Shown: positions 27,009-35,890 of the stretch, piece by piece
Position numbering within the stretch: position 1 is the stretch's first letter
Layout of the letters: each line of letters starts with the position of its first letter
Assembly (NCBI RefSeq): GCF_000170755.1
Contig: NZ_ABCK01000014.1
Span: forward strand, 62,001-126,000
Origin: Lentisphaera araneosa HTCC2155
GTDB taxonomy: Bacteria; Verrucomicrobiota; Lentisphaeria; Lentisphaerales; Lentisphaeraceae
DNA length: 64,000 bases
Direction of reading: 5' to 3'
Translations under genes and position numbers: made by a program
The notes under the pieces: generated by a model
Databases searched by the model: none
What the model saw: only the letters and a program-made list of their open reading frames with translations
Told to the model about the DNA's origin: nothing

Positions 27009-28154
27009 ATGACACCAAGAGAAAAAATATTTAATTCAGCACAGAGAATTGTCGTCAAAGTCGGTAGCCGCCTACTCGTAGATGAAAACGGAGTGCCTTC
27101 TGCTCAGAGGATCGATGATCTCGTAGAAGCTTTGCATAAACTTCGCGAGCTGGGAAAAGAAGTCATTTTAGTCAGCTCAGGCGCCATTGCTTCTGGAATG
27201 AGTTTATTGGGCATGACCCAGCGACCCAAACACCTCCCCGAATTACAGCTTTGTGCTGCAGCAGGACAAAGCCGACTCATGAGTTTTTATGAACAGGCTT
27301 GCGCTAAGCGCGATTTTCATTGTGCTCAACTTTTACTCATGGCCGATGACGTGCGCAATAGGCACCGTCATTTGAACCTCAGCAATTGCCTCAATGCCAT
27401 GCTACGAAAAGGCGTCATGCCAATCATAAACGAAAACGACTCTTTGACCGTCAAAGAAATTCGCTTTGGTGAGAATGATGAATTAGCCGCCTTAGTCGGT
27501 ATTATGTCAAAATCGGAACTCACTGTTTTAATGACCTCTATCAACGGCTTACACACTTTAGACAAAGATGGCAAGCCTGACAAACGCATCTCGATAGTCG
27601 AAGAAATGAATGATGAGATTCGCGAACTTGCTGGAGGAACTGATGGCAATCAACTTTCTACTGGTGGTATGCACACAAAACTCAATGCCGCCACCATGCT
27701 CAACCAAGTGGGTGAAAGCTTGTGGATTATCGATGGCCAAGACTTCAGTTCTCTTGAAGACTTAGCCGAAGGCAAAGATATCGGCACCCTATTCCCGGCG
27801 AGCCAAGACAAAATGTCGGCTTCTAAACGTTGGCTCGGTTTCTTCCCAGAAACTCAAGGCAGTATTGTTGTCGACTCTGGTGCTGAAGAGGCCTTATGCT
27901 ACAGAGGAAAAAGCTTATTACCTGGTGGACTTATCAGTATCTGCGGTGACTTTATCAAAGGCGATATCGTCGACATTCTCAATACACAAGGAACCGTCAT
28001 CGCTCGCGGACAAAGTAATTATAACAACAGCGAACTTAACAAAATTAAAGGTTGTCAATCGTCAGATATCGACCAAATCCTTGGTGGCAGTGCTAATTAT
28101 GCATCCGCAATTCACCGAGATAATTTAGTGATTTTAAAAGAGGAAACTCAATAA
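27009..28154 (+). CDS. proB: Glutamate 5-kinase
   Basis: First step of proline synthesis: phosphorylates L-glutamate to gamma-glutamyl phosphate. 381 residues: an amino-acid kinase domain (IVVKVGSRLL, VSSGAIASGM, INENDSLTV, GGMHTKLNAA) followed by a C-terminal PUA domain from about residue 285 (GSIVVDSGAEEAL, LLPGGLISICGDFIKGD). The kinase-plus-PUA layout is the usual bacterial long form. Stop and next start overlap (TAATG) with proA, so the two are coupled. Confidence 0.95.
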   Translation: MTPREKIFNSAQRIVVKVGSRLLVDENGVPSAQRIDDLVEALHKLRELGKEVILVSSGAIASGMSLLGMTQRPKHLPELQLCAAAGQSRLMSFYEQACAKRDFHCAQLLLMADDVRNRHRHLNLSNCLNAMLRKGVMPIINENDSLTVKEIRFGENDELAALVGIMSKSELTVLMTSINGLHTLDKDGKPDKRISIVEEMNDEIRELAGGTDGNQLSTGGMHTKLNAATMLNQVGESLWIIDGQDFSSLEDLAEGKDIGTLFPASQDKMSASKRWLGFFPETQGSIVVDSGAEEALCYRGKSLLPGGLISICGDFIKGDIVDILNTQGTVIARGQSNYNNSELNKIKGCQSSDIDQILGGSANYASAIHRDNLVILKEETQ

Positions 28155-29410
28155 TGAATTATGCAGAAGAATTAGAAATCATGGGCAAGAGAGCTAAAAA
28201 AGCCTCTCTCGCACTCTCCATCTTAAGTTGTCGTGTTAAAAACCGTGCCCTCGAAGCTATGGGCGCAGCTCTTGAAGAACACACAGAAGAAATTTTAAAA
28301 GCTAACGAAATCGACTTACAAAATGGCCGTGACGCAGGCATGAGTGAATCTTTACTCGATCGCCTTAAACTCACACCAGAACGCGTGCAAGATATTGCCA
28401 AAGGTCTCATTGGCGTTGCCTCTCTGACTGACCCTGTCGGAAGAATCGAATCGACTTTTCACCGCCCCAATGGTTTAGTGATCGAAAAGATCAAAGTACC
28501 CATCGGCGTTATCGGTATCATTTACGAAGCGCGCCCCAATGTAACGGCAGACGCAGCAGGCCTCTGTTTAAAATCTGGCAATGCCTCAATCTTACGCGGT
28601 GGCCGCGAAGCTCTCAGTTCAAGCAAGGCTATCGTTAAAGTTCTTTATGATGCAGGTGTTGAAAGCGGTTTACCAGAATACTTCATGCAAGTTATTCCTT
28701 GGACGGATCGCGAAGCGGTCAACATTATGCTTAAGCTTAATAAATACATTCACCTCATCATCCCTCGCGGTGGTGAAGGCCTTATTGAAGCCGTTATGCG
28801 CGAAAGCACGATTCCAGTCATCAAGAACTACAAAGGCGTTTGTCACGTCTACGTAGATAAAGAAGCTGACCTCGACCTTGCGGTTGATATTGTTGTGAAT
28901 TCAAAATGCCAGAGACCAAGCGTCTGTAACTCTGCTGAAGGCGTCATTGTTCATGCGGATATCGCAAAAGAATTTATCCCCAAAGTTTACGCTGCTCTCA
29001 ATGACGCCAATTGCGAAGTTCGCGCAGATGAAGCATTTCGTCAACTAGCTCCAGAAGCTACCGCTATCCAACAGAGTGATCGTGGTGAAGAGTTCTTGGA
29101 TTACATCATTGCCGGCACAGTCGTTGAGTCACTCGACGAAGCGATTGACTACATCAATGAATATAGCTCAGGTCACAGTGAGTCCATTGTAAGTACAAAC
29201 AAAGAATCTTGCCGTCGTTTCCAAATGGAAATTGACTCTGCAGCCGTATACTCAAATTCCTCGACTCGTTTCACTGATGGTGCTGAATTTGGCATGGGCG
29301 CTGAAATCGGAATTAGTACTGATAAACTTCACGCTCGTGGCCCCATGGGCTTAGAAGAACTCACGACTTATAAATACATCATTAATGGTACTGGACAGCT
29401 CAAAGGCTAA
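28154..29410 (+). CDS. proA: Glutamate-5-semialdehyde (gamma-glutamyl phosphate) dehydrogenase
   Basis: Second step of proline synthesis: NADPH-dependent reduction of gamma-glutamyl phosphate to glutamate 5-semialdehyde. 418 residues, normal length, aldehyde-dehydrogenase fold. Visible motifs: VPIGVIGIIYEARPNVTADAA-type N-terminal signature, LRGGREALSS, and the catalytic Cys in RPSVCNSAEG. It overlaps proB upstream and tlyA downstream by one base each (TAATG). Confidence 0.96.
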   Translation: MNYAEELEIMGKRAKKASLALSILSCRVKNRALEAMGAALEEHTEEILKANEIDLQNGRDAGMSESLLDRLKLTPERVQDIAKGLIGVASLTDPVGRIESTFHRPNGLVIEKIKVPIGVIGIIYEARPNVTADAAGLCLKSGNASILRGGREALSSSKAIVKVLYDAGVESGLPEYFMQVIPWTDREAVNIMLKLNKYIHLIIPRGGEGLIEAVMRESTIPVIKNYKGVCHVYVDKEADLDLAVDIVVNSKCQRPSVCNSAEGVIVHADIAKEFIPKVYAALNDANCEVRADEAFRQLAPEATAIQQSDRGEEFLDYIIAGTVVESLDEAIDYINEYSSGHSESIVSTNKESCRRFQMEIDSAAVYSNSSTRFTDGAEFGMGAEIGISTDKLHARGPMGLEELTTYKYIINGTGQLKG

Positions 29411-30153
29411 TGCCCAAGATCAAAAAAAAGCGTGCCGATCAATTATTGATTGAACAAGGCTTAGTAGAATCAGCTGAAGAAGCAAAAAAACTGATTCTCC
29501 TTGGTCTTGTCCGCTCGCGTGCCGATCACATTGTCCGCAAGACCACAGAGACCTACCCTGTAGACTCTGAAATGAGTGTCGATCGTCCTTCTCCCTATGT
29601 GAGTCGCGGAGCCTTCAAACTTAAAACATCACTCAAGAAATTCGCCCCTGACCTCACTGAAAAAGTCGGCATGGATGTAGGTGCTTCAACCGGAGGCTTT
29701 ACTGACTTGATGTTGAGCTTTGGTGCAAAACGCGTCTACACAATTGACTCGGGAACCAATCAACTGCACTATAAATTGCGCAGTGATGAGCGCGTCATAT
29801 GCCGCGAGAACTTCAACGCCAAAAACATTAGCGAAAAAGAGATTCCTGAAGAAGTAGATCTCATGACTTGTGATGTGTCTTTTATATCAGTCACTAGAAT
29901 CCTTCACGCCGCAGCTAGCTGCTTGAAATCACAGGCCCTCGCCTTCATTTTGGTCAAACCACAATTTGAATTAAGCAAAGACTTAGTGGGAGACGGAGTT
30001 GTACGCGATAATGCTTTACGTCAACAGGCACTAAGCAAAGTTTGCGACTTCTGCAAAGATGAACTTAGTTGGGAGCTTATCGACCAAATCGACTCCCCCT
30101 TAGCTGGCCCCAAAGGAAATGTTGAATTTTTAGCCGTTTTTCAAGCCCCCTAA
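29410..30153 (+). CDS. tlyA: TlyA-family rRNA 2'-O-methyltransferase
   Basis: S4 domain followed by an FtsJ-like methyltransferase, 247 residues. The N-terminal S4 part has KKRADQLLIEQGL and AKKLILLGLV; then SRGAFKLKT (catalytic Lys) and the SAM site DVGASTGGFTDLML near residue 90, plus the Asp in TCDVSFISV. Known TlyA proteins methylate ribose of C1409 (16S) and, in the longer type, C1920 (23S) rRNA; older annotations call it haemolysin A. Coupled to proA; a small hairpin follows. Confidence 0.92.
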   Translation: MPKIKKKRADQLLIEQGLVESAEEAKKLILLGLVRSRADHIVRKTTETYPVDSEMSVDRPSPYVSRGAFKLKTSLKKFAPDLTEKVGMDVGASTGGFTDLMLSFGAKRVYTIDSGTNQLHYKLRSDERVICRENFNAKNISEKEIPEEVDLMTCDVSFISVTRILHAAASCLKSQALAFILVKPQFELSKDLVGDGVVRDNALRQQALSKVCDFCKDELSWELIDQIDSPLAGPKGNVEFLAVFQAP

Positions 30154-30161
30154 GTATAAAC

Positions 30162-30180
30162 TAGATAGCTTTTCTATCTA
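30162..30180 (+). terminator. Possible weak terminator after tlyA
   Basis: Perfect 7-bp hairpin TAGATAG/CTATCTA with a CTTTT loop, 8 bp after the tlyA stop. It lacks a U-run, so termination is uncertain. Confidence 0.3.
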
Positions 30181-30301
30181 AGATGAGCTAAGTTTGATTA
30201 ATTTTTAAAATTCTTTTCTATTCGAGGCATTGATGGGCTTATCTCACTAGCTCCCCACTAATAAGGAAAGAAGTGATTATAATTGACTTGCAGAGTGGTG
30301 G

Positions 30302-31156
30302 ATGGACTTTCTTTTTGATAGAACCTTATGGATAGTTAGCTTAAAAATGGGCTTTGAAATAGCCTTGCTTTCCATTGTCATTTATACCGTTTTACTTTTT
30401 ATTAAAGGCACGCGAGCAGCACCCATCCTTGCCGGTGCAGCTTTCATCTTTCTAATCTCATGGTTGATCTCTGCTGTTTTAGACCTAGCTGTATTAGGCT
30501 GGATCACAGCTCAAATCTCAACTTTAGTTGCCTTTTTAGCCATCATCATTTTTCAACCAGAAATCCGTCGCGCCTTTGCCGAATTAGGCAAAGGTCGCCT
30601 AAAAAGCAGTAATCAGGCTCGCACAAAAGAAATCATCCAAATGATTAATGAGAGTGCTCACTACCTCGCAGAAAGAAAAATTGGCGCCCTCATTGCCATC
30701 GAAAGAAATATTGGCATGCGTTTTTTAATGGAATCTGGCGTACAAGTCGAAGCAGACTTAACGAAAGAACTTCTCTGTACAATTTTCTATCCCAACACTC
30801 CCCTTCACGATGGTGGCGTTGTTATTTCTGGAGATAAAATTAAAGCATCGGCTTGTTTCTTCCCTCTCTCTCAAGATGATGGCATCATTAAGAGTTTAGG
30901 CAGTCGTCACCGCGCAGGTGTAGGTGTTACGGAAGAAACGGATTGTGTTTGCATTATTGTTTCAGAAGAGACTGGCGGTATCTCGATTGCCTATCGAGGA
31001 CGTTTGGCTCGTGGTGTTGATGAACAAAGGCTCTTACGTCACCTCAACAATTTCTTACTCAATTCAAGCGACAACAAAAACTTCAGTGTTTCCGATAATG
31101 TTGAACGCTTTAAGAAAGCTGTGACCCAAGCCGAGGAAAATGAAAATGAAGTCTAA
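30302..31156 (+). CDS. cdaA: Diadenylate cyclase CdaA/DacA
   Basis: Makes cyclic di-AMP from two ATP at the cytoplasmic membrane. 284 residues: three N-terminal transmembrane helices (about 15-95) and a DAC domain. The two hallmark motifs are present: Asp-Gly in PLHDGGVVI near residue 172, and the Arg-His-Arg block in SRHRAGVGVTEETD near 207, with IVSEETGGISIA after. Cyclic di-AMP regulates potassium and wall homeostasis where studied. The downstream cdaR-like gene overlaps by 11-17 bp, the classic cdaA-cdaR order. Confidence 0.95.
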   Translation: MDFLFDRTLWIVSLKMGFEIALLSIVIYTVLLFIKGTRAAPILAGAAFIFLISWLISAVLDLAVLGWITAQISTLVAFLAIIIFQPEIRRAFAELGKGRLKSSNQARTKEIIQMINESAHYLAERKIGALIAIERNIGMRFLMESGVQVEADLTKELLCTIFYPNTPLHDGGVVISGDKIKASACFFPLSQDDGIIKSLGSRHRAGVGVTEETDCVCIIVSEETGGISIAYRGRLARGVDEQRLLRHLNNFLLNSSDNKNFSVSDNVERFKKAVTQAEENENEV

Positions 31157-32066
31157 ACTCATCGTCAATTTATTCACCAATGACTTTCAGCGTAAGCTTA
31201 TTGCTATTTTCTTTGCTTTACTCATTTGGTTTATAGTTAACGAAAGAATTAGTAAAGTTCAAACTTTTTCCGGTATACCCATTACTTTGGTGAATCCAAA
31301 TAGTAATATCATTCTCTCAAAAACGAACCAACCAACTGCCAACATCATTTTGCGTGGCCCCAATAAAATCCTTCAGTCACTTGAGAGTAAAGACATCACT
31401 GTTCGGTTAACTATACCTGAAGGCGTACGCCCGGGCACCTTAAAACTTTTGCTCACCGAAGATGATATCACCATCCCTCACATGACGCAGATTGAAAATA
31501 TTATCAGTCAGACAATCATTGTGGAAGTCGATGAAATGCGCGAAAAAGAAGTTCCCGTCCGCCTCCTCTTCAACAATGCTATCTCTGATAAATACAGACT
31601 CATCAATACGCCCACTATTGAGCCTAAAACAAAGCTGATCAATGGTCCAAGTCAACGTCTCGATTCAATCAACTACTTAACTACTAAACCCTTCCTCATC
31701 GATAGCTCAAGGGACAAAAGTTTTGTCAGCTCAGTTTCACTCAGCTTACCTTCTGGAATTAAAGCCGATTTTGATAAGGTCAAAGTAATTGTTGATATTG
31801 AAAGTGCCTCAAAACTCTTACCCATGCGTCGTCAAAAGCTCTCTGTTATGAGCCCCGGCCAAACCATTCAAGTTGATTTGCCTTTTGTGGACGCAGTCAT
31901 TAGTGGGCCACCGACAACTATCGATAAACTTAAAGCTAACGAAGTTAAATTTTTCATTGAAAAAAGTGACGATGATAAACTTAAAGTTCACTTCTGGTGC
32001 CCGTACGATGAAGTCTACCTTCAATCAGTGATGCCAGAATACATCTCAAACCCCTGGATAAAGTAA
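31146..32066 (+). CDS. cdaR: CdaR/YbbR-like membrane protein
   Basis: About 306 residues: one N-terminal transmembrane helix (KLIAIFFALLIWFIVNE) followed by extracytoplasmic YbbR-like beta-domains (repeated strands such as PITLVNPN, VRLLFNNAI, INGPSQRLDSI, AVISGPPTTID). In Firmicutes, CdaR binds and modulates CdaA. The gene overlaps the end of cdaA, supporting the same partnership here. Two ATGs are possible, 31140 and 31146; the second has better spacing to GAGG. Confidence 0.85.
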   Translation: MKSKLIVNLFTNDFQRKLIAIFFALLIWFIVNERISKVQTFSGIPITLVNPNSNIILSKTNQPTANIILRGPNKILQSLESKDITVRLTIPEGVRPGTLKLLLTEDDITIPHMTQIENIISQTIIVEVDEMREKEVPVRLLFNNAISDKYRLINTPTIEPKTKLINGPSQRLDSINYLTTKPFLIDSSRDKSFVSSVSLSLPSGIKADFDKVKVIVDIESASKLLPMRRQKLSVMSPGQTIQVDLPFVDAVISGPPTTIDKLKANEVKFFIEKSDDDKLKVHFWCPYDEVYLQSVMPEYISNPWIK

Positions 32067-32642
32067 ATGGATTTAATTAACGCCATCAATCGCCGTCGAA
32101 GCGCACGCAAATTCCTCCCCCGCTCCCCTGAAAAGGATCAAATTCTTCCTATAATGGAAGCGGCTAGGTTTGCTCACTCAATAGCTAATCGTCAGGTTCT
32201 TCGCTACATGGTTTGTCTCAACAAAGCTAAAAGCCTTCGCATTAGTGATTTTGTTAATTTGAATACAACCCATCAAAACCTTCACGAAAATGAAGAAAAT
32301 ACTTCTGCGCCAGCCTACATCATTTGTGCGGGTCCAGAGGGCGAGAGCCCCAACCTTTACGCCGATGTGGGAACTGCTTTTCAAAACATGTCCTTAGCTG
32401 CCATGACAGAAAAACTCTCCATGTGCTTTGTCACTGAATTTGATTCAGCACAAATCACTAAAGAATTTGAACTCCCCCCAGGTTTTAAGATCCTCGCCAT
32501 ATTTGCCATAGGTACTGCCGCAGAGAGTTCAGTTGCCTACAACGCAGAAAGTCTTCCTGAGCACATTGAAAACGCATCAGATTCACGTATCATTCAAATT
32601 CCAAAACTAAGAGCTTCACAAATAACGACTTGGATTGAATAA
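32067..32642 (+). CDS. Nitroreductase-family protein
   Basis: 191-residue FMN-dependent nitroreductase-fold protein, recognised from its start (AINRRRSARKFLP and IMEAARFAHSIANRQ) and the central DVGTAFQNMSLAAMTEKL. The C-terminal IFAIGTAAES resembles the substrate-side region of the family. Substrate unknown. It starts right after the cdaR stop codon and overlaps tatD (TAATG), so it belongs to the same transcript. Confidence 0.82.
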   Translation: MDLINAINRRRSARKFLPRSPEKDQILPIMEAARFAHSIANRQVLRYMVCLNKAKSLRISDFVNLNTTHQNLHENEENTSAPAYIICAGPEGESPNLYADVGTAFQNMSLAAMTEKLSMCFVTEFDSAQITKEFELPPGFKILAIFAIGTAAESSVAYNAESLPEHIENASDSRIIQIPKLRASQITTWIE

Positions 32643-33400
32643 TGTTTGATACACACTTCCACCTCGACCCCGAGGATAATGCAGAAGAGATTTATAAAAA
32701 TGCTCGTTCTGCAGGAGTAGAATATATGACCCTGATTGGTTGTGACCCCGAATCCTGCGACCGTGCAATCAACACCGCTGCCAAATTTGAAAACATGTTT
32801 TTTTCCGCAGGCGTACACCCTTTATATGTAAAAGACTTCCAGGGTGAAACCTCAGATTTTGATCATTATTACAAGAATGAGAACAACGTCGCAGTTGGTG
32901 AGATCGGCTTAGATTTTTATTATGATAAAGATGAAGCCATTCAAAAAAGACAGATCACTATTTTTGAAAGCTTCCTCAATAAATCGCGTGAATTACAGAA
33001 ACCCGCTATTATCCATAGCCGCGAAGCTTTTCCCGAAACTCTTTCATGTATAAACAACACCCTTGAGGGTAAACAAGATTTTATCTTACACTGCTATACA
33101 GGCGATGAAAATTGGGTAAGTGGATTTCTTGACGCAGGTGGCTACATATCTTATTCGGGGATTGTGACCTTTAAAAATGCAGACTCATTGAGGAAAAGCT
33201 TAGAGAAAGTTCCACTCGATCGTATCCTTATCGAAACTGACTCCCCCTACCTCGCTCCTGTACCCATGAGAGGCAAGAGAAACCAACCTGCTTACGTCGT
33301 TCATGTTAGAGATAAAATCGCTCAACTACTTTCTATGGATCTTGAGGAATTGACCAAATTAACCACTCAAAATGCTAAAAGAGTTTTCAAGTTAAGCTAA
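32642..33400 (+). CDS. tatD: TatD-family metal-dependent hydrolase (DNase)
   Basis: 252 residues, TIM-barrel metallohydrolase. Metal-site motifs in order: DTHFHLD at the N-terminus, GVHPLYV near 58, GEIGLDFYYD near 91, IIHSREAF near 125, LHCYTG near 149 and IETDSPYLAPVP near 198. Family members are 3'-5' DNases or tRNA-processing enzymes, and E. coli TatD is cytoplasmic. The start overlaps the nitroreductase stop. A hairpin with a T-run follows. Confidence 0.93.
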   Translation: MFDTHFHLDPEDNAEEIYKNARSAGVEYMTLIGCDPESCDRAINTAAKFENMFFSAGVHPLYVKDFQGETSDFDHYYKNENNVAVGEIGLDFYYDKDEAIQKRQITIFESFLNKSRELQKPAIIHSREAFPETLSCINNTLEGKQDFILHCYTGDENWVSGFLDAGGYISYSGIVTFKNADSLRKSLEKVPLDRILIETDSPYLAPVPMRGKRNQPAYVVHVRDKIAQLLSMDLEELTKLTTQNAKRVFKLS

Positions 33401-33407
33401 ATAAAGT

Positions 33408-33434
33408 AATAAGTTAAATTTTGACTTATTTTTT
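33408..33434 (+). terminator. Probable terminator between tatD and folE
   Basis: The 7-bp stem AATAAGT/ACTTATT runs into a T6 tract, 8 bp after the tatD stop. A+T-rich and so weaker than a typical terminator. Confidence 0.5.
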
Positions 33435-33495
33435 GAAATCACTGACTTTTACCACATATTAGACTTAGTTATTAAAAATATTAAGGAAATGACTG

Positions 33496-34167
33496 ATGTT
33501 AGACACGAGCAAAACTGATATTACCCTTGGCCATGAAGTAGAAGCCTACTTAGCTAGCAAGGGACAATCAACGCCACTAGTTAAGAGTGACCTCGGTGCT
33601 AAACAAAAAATTCAGAAAATCGAATCTCTCTTCGGAGAAATCATGGAGACTCTCGGCTTAGACCTAAAAGACGACAGCCTCATGGATAGCCCTAGTCGCG
33701 TTGCTAAAATGTATGTAAATGAAATATTTTGGGGACTCAACCCCGATAATTTCCCCAAGTGTACGGCAATTGAAAACAAAATGGCCTACGACGAAATGGT
33801 TACGGTTTCTGACATTAAAGTCATGTCCAACTGTGAGCACCACTTTGTGGTGATCGATGGATTCGCACATGTTTCCTATATACCTAACAAAAAAGTTATT
33901 GGTCTTAGCAAAATCAATCGTATTGTAGATTATTTTAGCCGTAGACCTCAAGTTCAAGAACGTTTAACTCATCAAATTTTCCACACTCTTTGCTACATCC
34001 TCGACACCCAAGATGTAGCAGTAGTTATCGATGCAACCCACTACTGTGTAAAATCTCGTGGCATACAAGATGCGAGCTCTAGAACCTCGACTTCAAAAAT
34101 TGGTGGTCAGTTCAAGCGCAACCCTGCGACTCGTGCCGAATTTTTCTCACAAATAAATAACAAGTAA
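33496..34167 (+). CDS. folE: GTP cyclohydrolase I
   Basis: Converts GTP to 7,8-dihydroneopterin triphosphate, the entry to folate and other pterins (or, with PTPS enzymes, to queuosine or tetrahydropterin). 223 residues. Zinc ligands lie in SNCEHHF (Cys and His near 112-115) and in THYCVKSRG (Cys near 182). VIGLSKINRIVDYFSRRPQVQERLT is the family's active-site stretch. SD AAGGAA precedes the ATG. Only 2 bp separate it from the PTPS-family gene, indicating a shared pterin pathway. Confidence 0.96.
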   Translation: MLDTSKTDITLGHEVEAYLASKGQSTPLVKSDLGAKQKIQKIESLFGEIMETLGLDLKDDSLMDSPSRVAKMYVNEIFWGLNPDNFPKCTAIENKMAYDEMVTVSDIKVMSNCEHHFVVIDGFAHVSYIPNKKVIGLSKINRIVDYFSRRPQVQERLTHQIFHTLCYILDTQDVAVVIDATHYCVKSRGIQDASSRTSTSKIGGQFKRNPATRAEFFSQINNK

Positions 34168-34169
34168 TT

Positions 34170-34604
34170 ATGTATCGTTCAACTAAGAGCTTCTTTTACC
34201 TACCCTGTGCCCATAGACAGTGGCGTGACGATGGCGACTGCCAACTCGTACACGGCTATGATAGATCTATTCACTTTACTTTTGAGTCCGATGGACTCGA
34301 TGACAAATGCTGGGTCATGGACTTTGGTGGACTCAAACACATCAAAGCCTGGCTTGAAGATAAGTTTGACCACACTCTTCTCATTAATGAAGATGATCCT
34401 GAAATGGCTTTCTTTGAAGAAATGGATCGCAAAGGTCTTTGTCGTTTACGCGTCCTCCCCAATATTGGTATGGAAGGTTCAGCTAAATACATTTTTGATT
34501 ATGTGGATCCTTGGGTACAAGAACAGACTGATGGTCGCGTTAGAGTTTTCTCGGTGGAATGCCGTGAAAACGAAAAGAACTCCGCCATCTATTACCGAGA
34601 TTAA
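34170..34604 (+). CDS. 6-pyruvoyl-tetrahydropterin synthase/QueD family protein
   Basis: 144 residues of the PTPS fold, immediately after folE. The first zinc His is in LPCAHRQW, and the second in CQLVHGYDRS. In QueD and PTPS the motif is normally His-Gly-His; here the last His is replaced by Tyr. The later FDHTLLINEDDP and CRENEKNSA segments keep the conserved catalytic His and Glu. It may use a different ligand set or product. Likely acts on the FolE product. The 3' end overlaps the convergent MATE gene by 4 bp. Confidence 0.85.
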   Translation: MYRSTKSFFYLPCAHRQWRDDGDCQLVHGYDRSIHFTFESDGLDDKCWVMDFGGLKHIKAWLEDKFDHTLLINEDDPEMAFFEEMDRKGLCRLRVLPNIGMEGSAKYIFDYVDPWVQEQTDGRVRVFSVECRENEKNSAIYYRD

Positions 34605-35887
34605 TCAACTCGAACTTGCTTGAGCTCATAAGCCATATAGGCACTTCTCATCAACATAAAAAGACTCATACTCAGCCATAAGCCATGATTATTCCAAGTC
34701 CAAAAAATAAAGAGACAAGGAAGATAGATGAATAGCGAACAGCGAATCATAATCTTCCTCATTTCTTTGGCTTTGGCCAAACCAATAAAGATTCCATCAA
34801 TAATAAAGGCGACTGGATTAAGCAGGCACGCCAACATCAGCCAAGGCATGTATTTTATCGCTTCATCTAATACGGATTCTTGAGACGTAAAAACCGAAAG
34901 AATGACTTTTCCAAATAAGAATAAGACAAGCAGAAAAACCAATCCACTCCCCAGTCCCCAGTTGAAAGACAATTTATATAGTGACTTAAGCCCACTAAAA
35001 TCTTTCTTACCATAAAACTTCCCACACAAGCTCTCTGTTGCAAAAGCATAACCATCCACTACATATGCCAAACAAGCGGCCAAACTTAATAAAATGGCAT
35101 TGGCGCCTAAAGTAACAGTTCCAAATCTTTCGCTGATAAATGTAAAAGACGAAACGACTGCTAGTAAAAAGCCGGTGCGAATAAATAAGTCTCGGTTCAG
35201 ACTCAAAAAAGCCTTCATTTCATTCCAACGAAAGACTTCGGACCAATTAATTTTCGGCCATGCTTTAAAGTATTTCTTAGCTAAAACCAAGCTCAAAATC
35301 AAGGTTAAGTATTGCGCAATCAAGGTTCCCCAAGCAACACCTGCCACATCCATGTTTTTATAACGCACCAAGTAAATACTTATGGCAATATTGATTAAGT
35401 TCCCGAGATAAGTTAAAACTAAGGGGTACCAAGAATTCTGCTTACCTAAAAACCAGCCGTGAAATACGTAGAGCGTTAAAGTTGCGGGAGCCGCAAAAAT
35501 CCTGATATCAAAATATGTCTTTGCGTACTTCGCAAGTTCGAAATCTAAGTCGAGGAGGTGGAAGGCGAACTGAGCTAGAGGATACTGCAGTATGAGAATT
35601 AGAAATGATAATGCTAAGGCACTCACCAAAGCTCGTAAAAACACCAGCTCTTCGCCTTCTCCACGACCATGAGCTTGAGCGGTAAGGCCCGTGGTTCCCA
35701 TGCGTAAAAAACCAAAGCTCCAATAGAGACAGGTGAAGATTTGCCCCGAGATGGCAACTGCACCTAACATGACGGGATCTGGCATATGCCCCATCAAGGC
35801 CGTATCAGTCAAACTGAGTGCAGGAACAGCTAAATTGCTCAGCACATTGGGTATGGCTAAGCGTAAAAAATCTTTATTTAATGGCAT
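34601..35887 (-). CDS. MATE-family efflux transporter (DinF type)
   Basis: Twelve-helix inner-membrane protein of 428 residues. The two six-helix halves begin with LAIPNVLSNLAVPALSLTDTALMG and, after the middle loop, FLSLNRDLFIRTGFLL. The Asp in the first helix and the overall length fit the DinF branch, which exports cationic drugs or metabolites by sodium or proton antiport. Substrate unknown. The clpA gene ends 3 bp upstream of its start on the same strand. Confidence 0.9.
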   Translation of the reverse strand: MPLNKDFLRLAIPNVLSNLAVPALSLTDTALMGHMPDPVMLGAVAISGQIFTCLYWSFGFLRMGTTGLTAQAHGRGEGEELVFLRALVSALALSFLILILQYPLAQFAFHLLDLDFELAKYAKTYFDIRIFAAPATLTLYVFHGWFLGKQNSWYPLVLTYLGNLINIAISIYLVRYKNMDVAGVAWGTLIAQYLTLILSLVLAKKYFKAWPKINWSEVFRWNEMKAFLSLNRDLFIRTGFLLAVVSSFTFISERFGTVTLGANAILLSLAACLAYVVDGYAFATESLCGKFYGKKDFSGLKSLYKLSFNWGLGSGLVFLLVLFLFGKVILSVFTSQESVLDEAIKYMPWLMLACLLNPVAFIIDGIFIGLAKAKEMRKIMIRCSLFIYLPCLFIFWTWNNHGLWLSMSLFMLMRSAYMAYELKQVRVD

Positions 35888-35890
35888 TTA

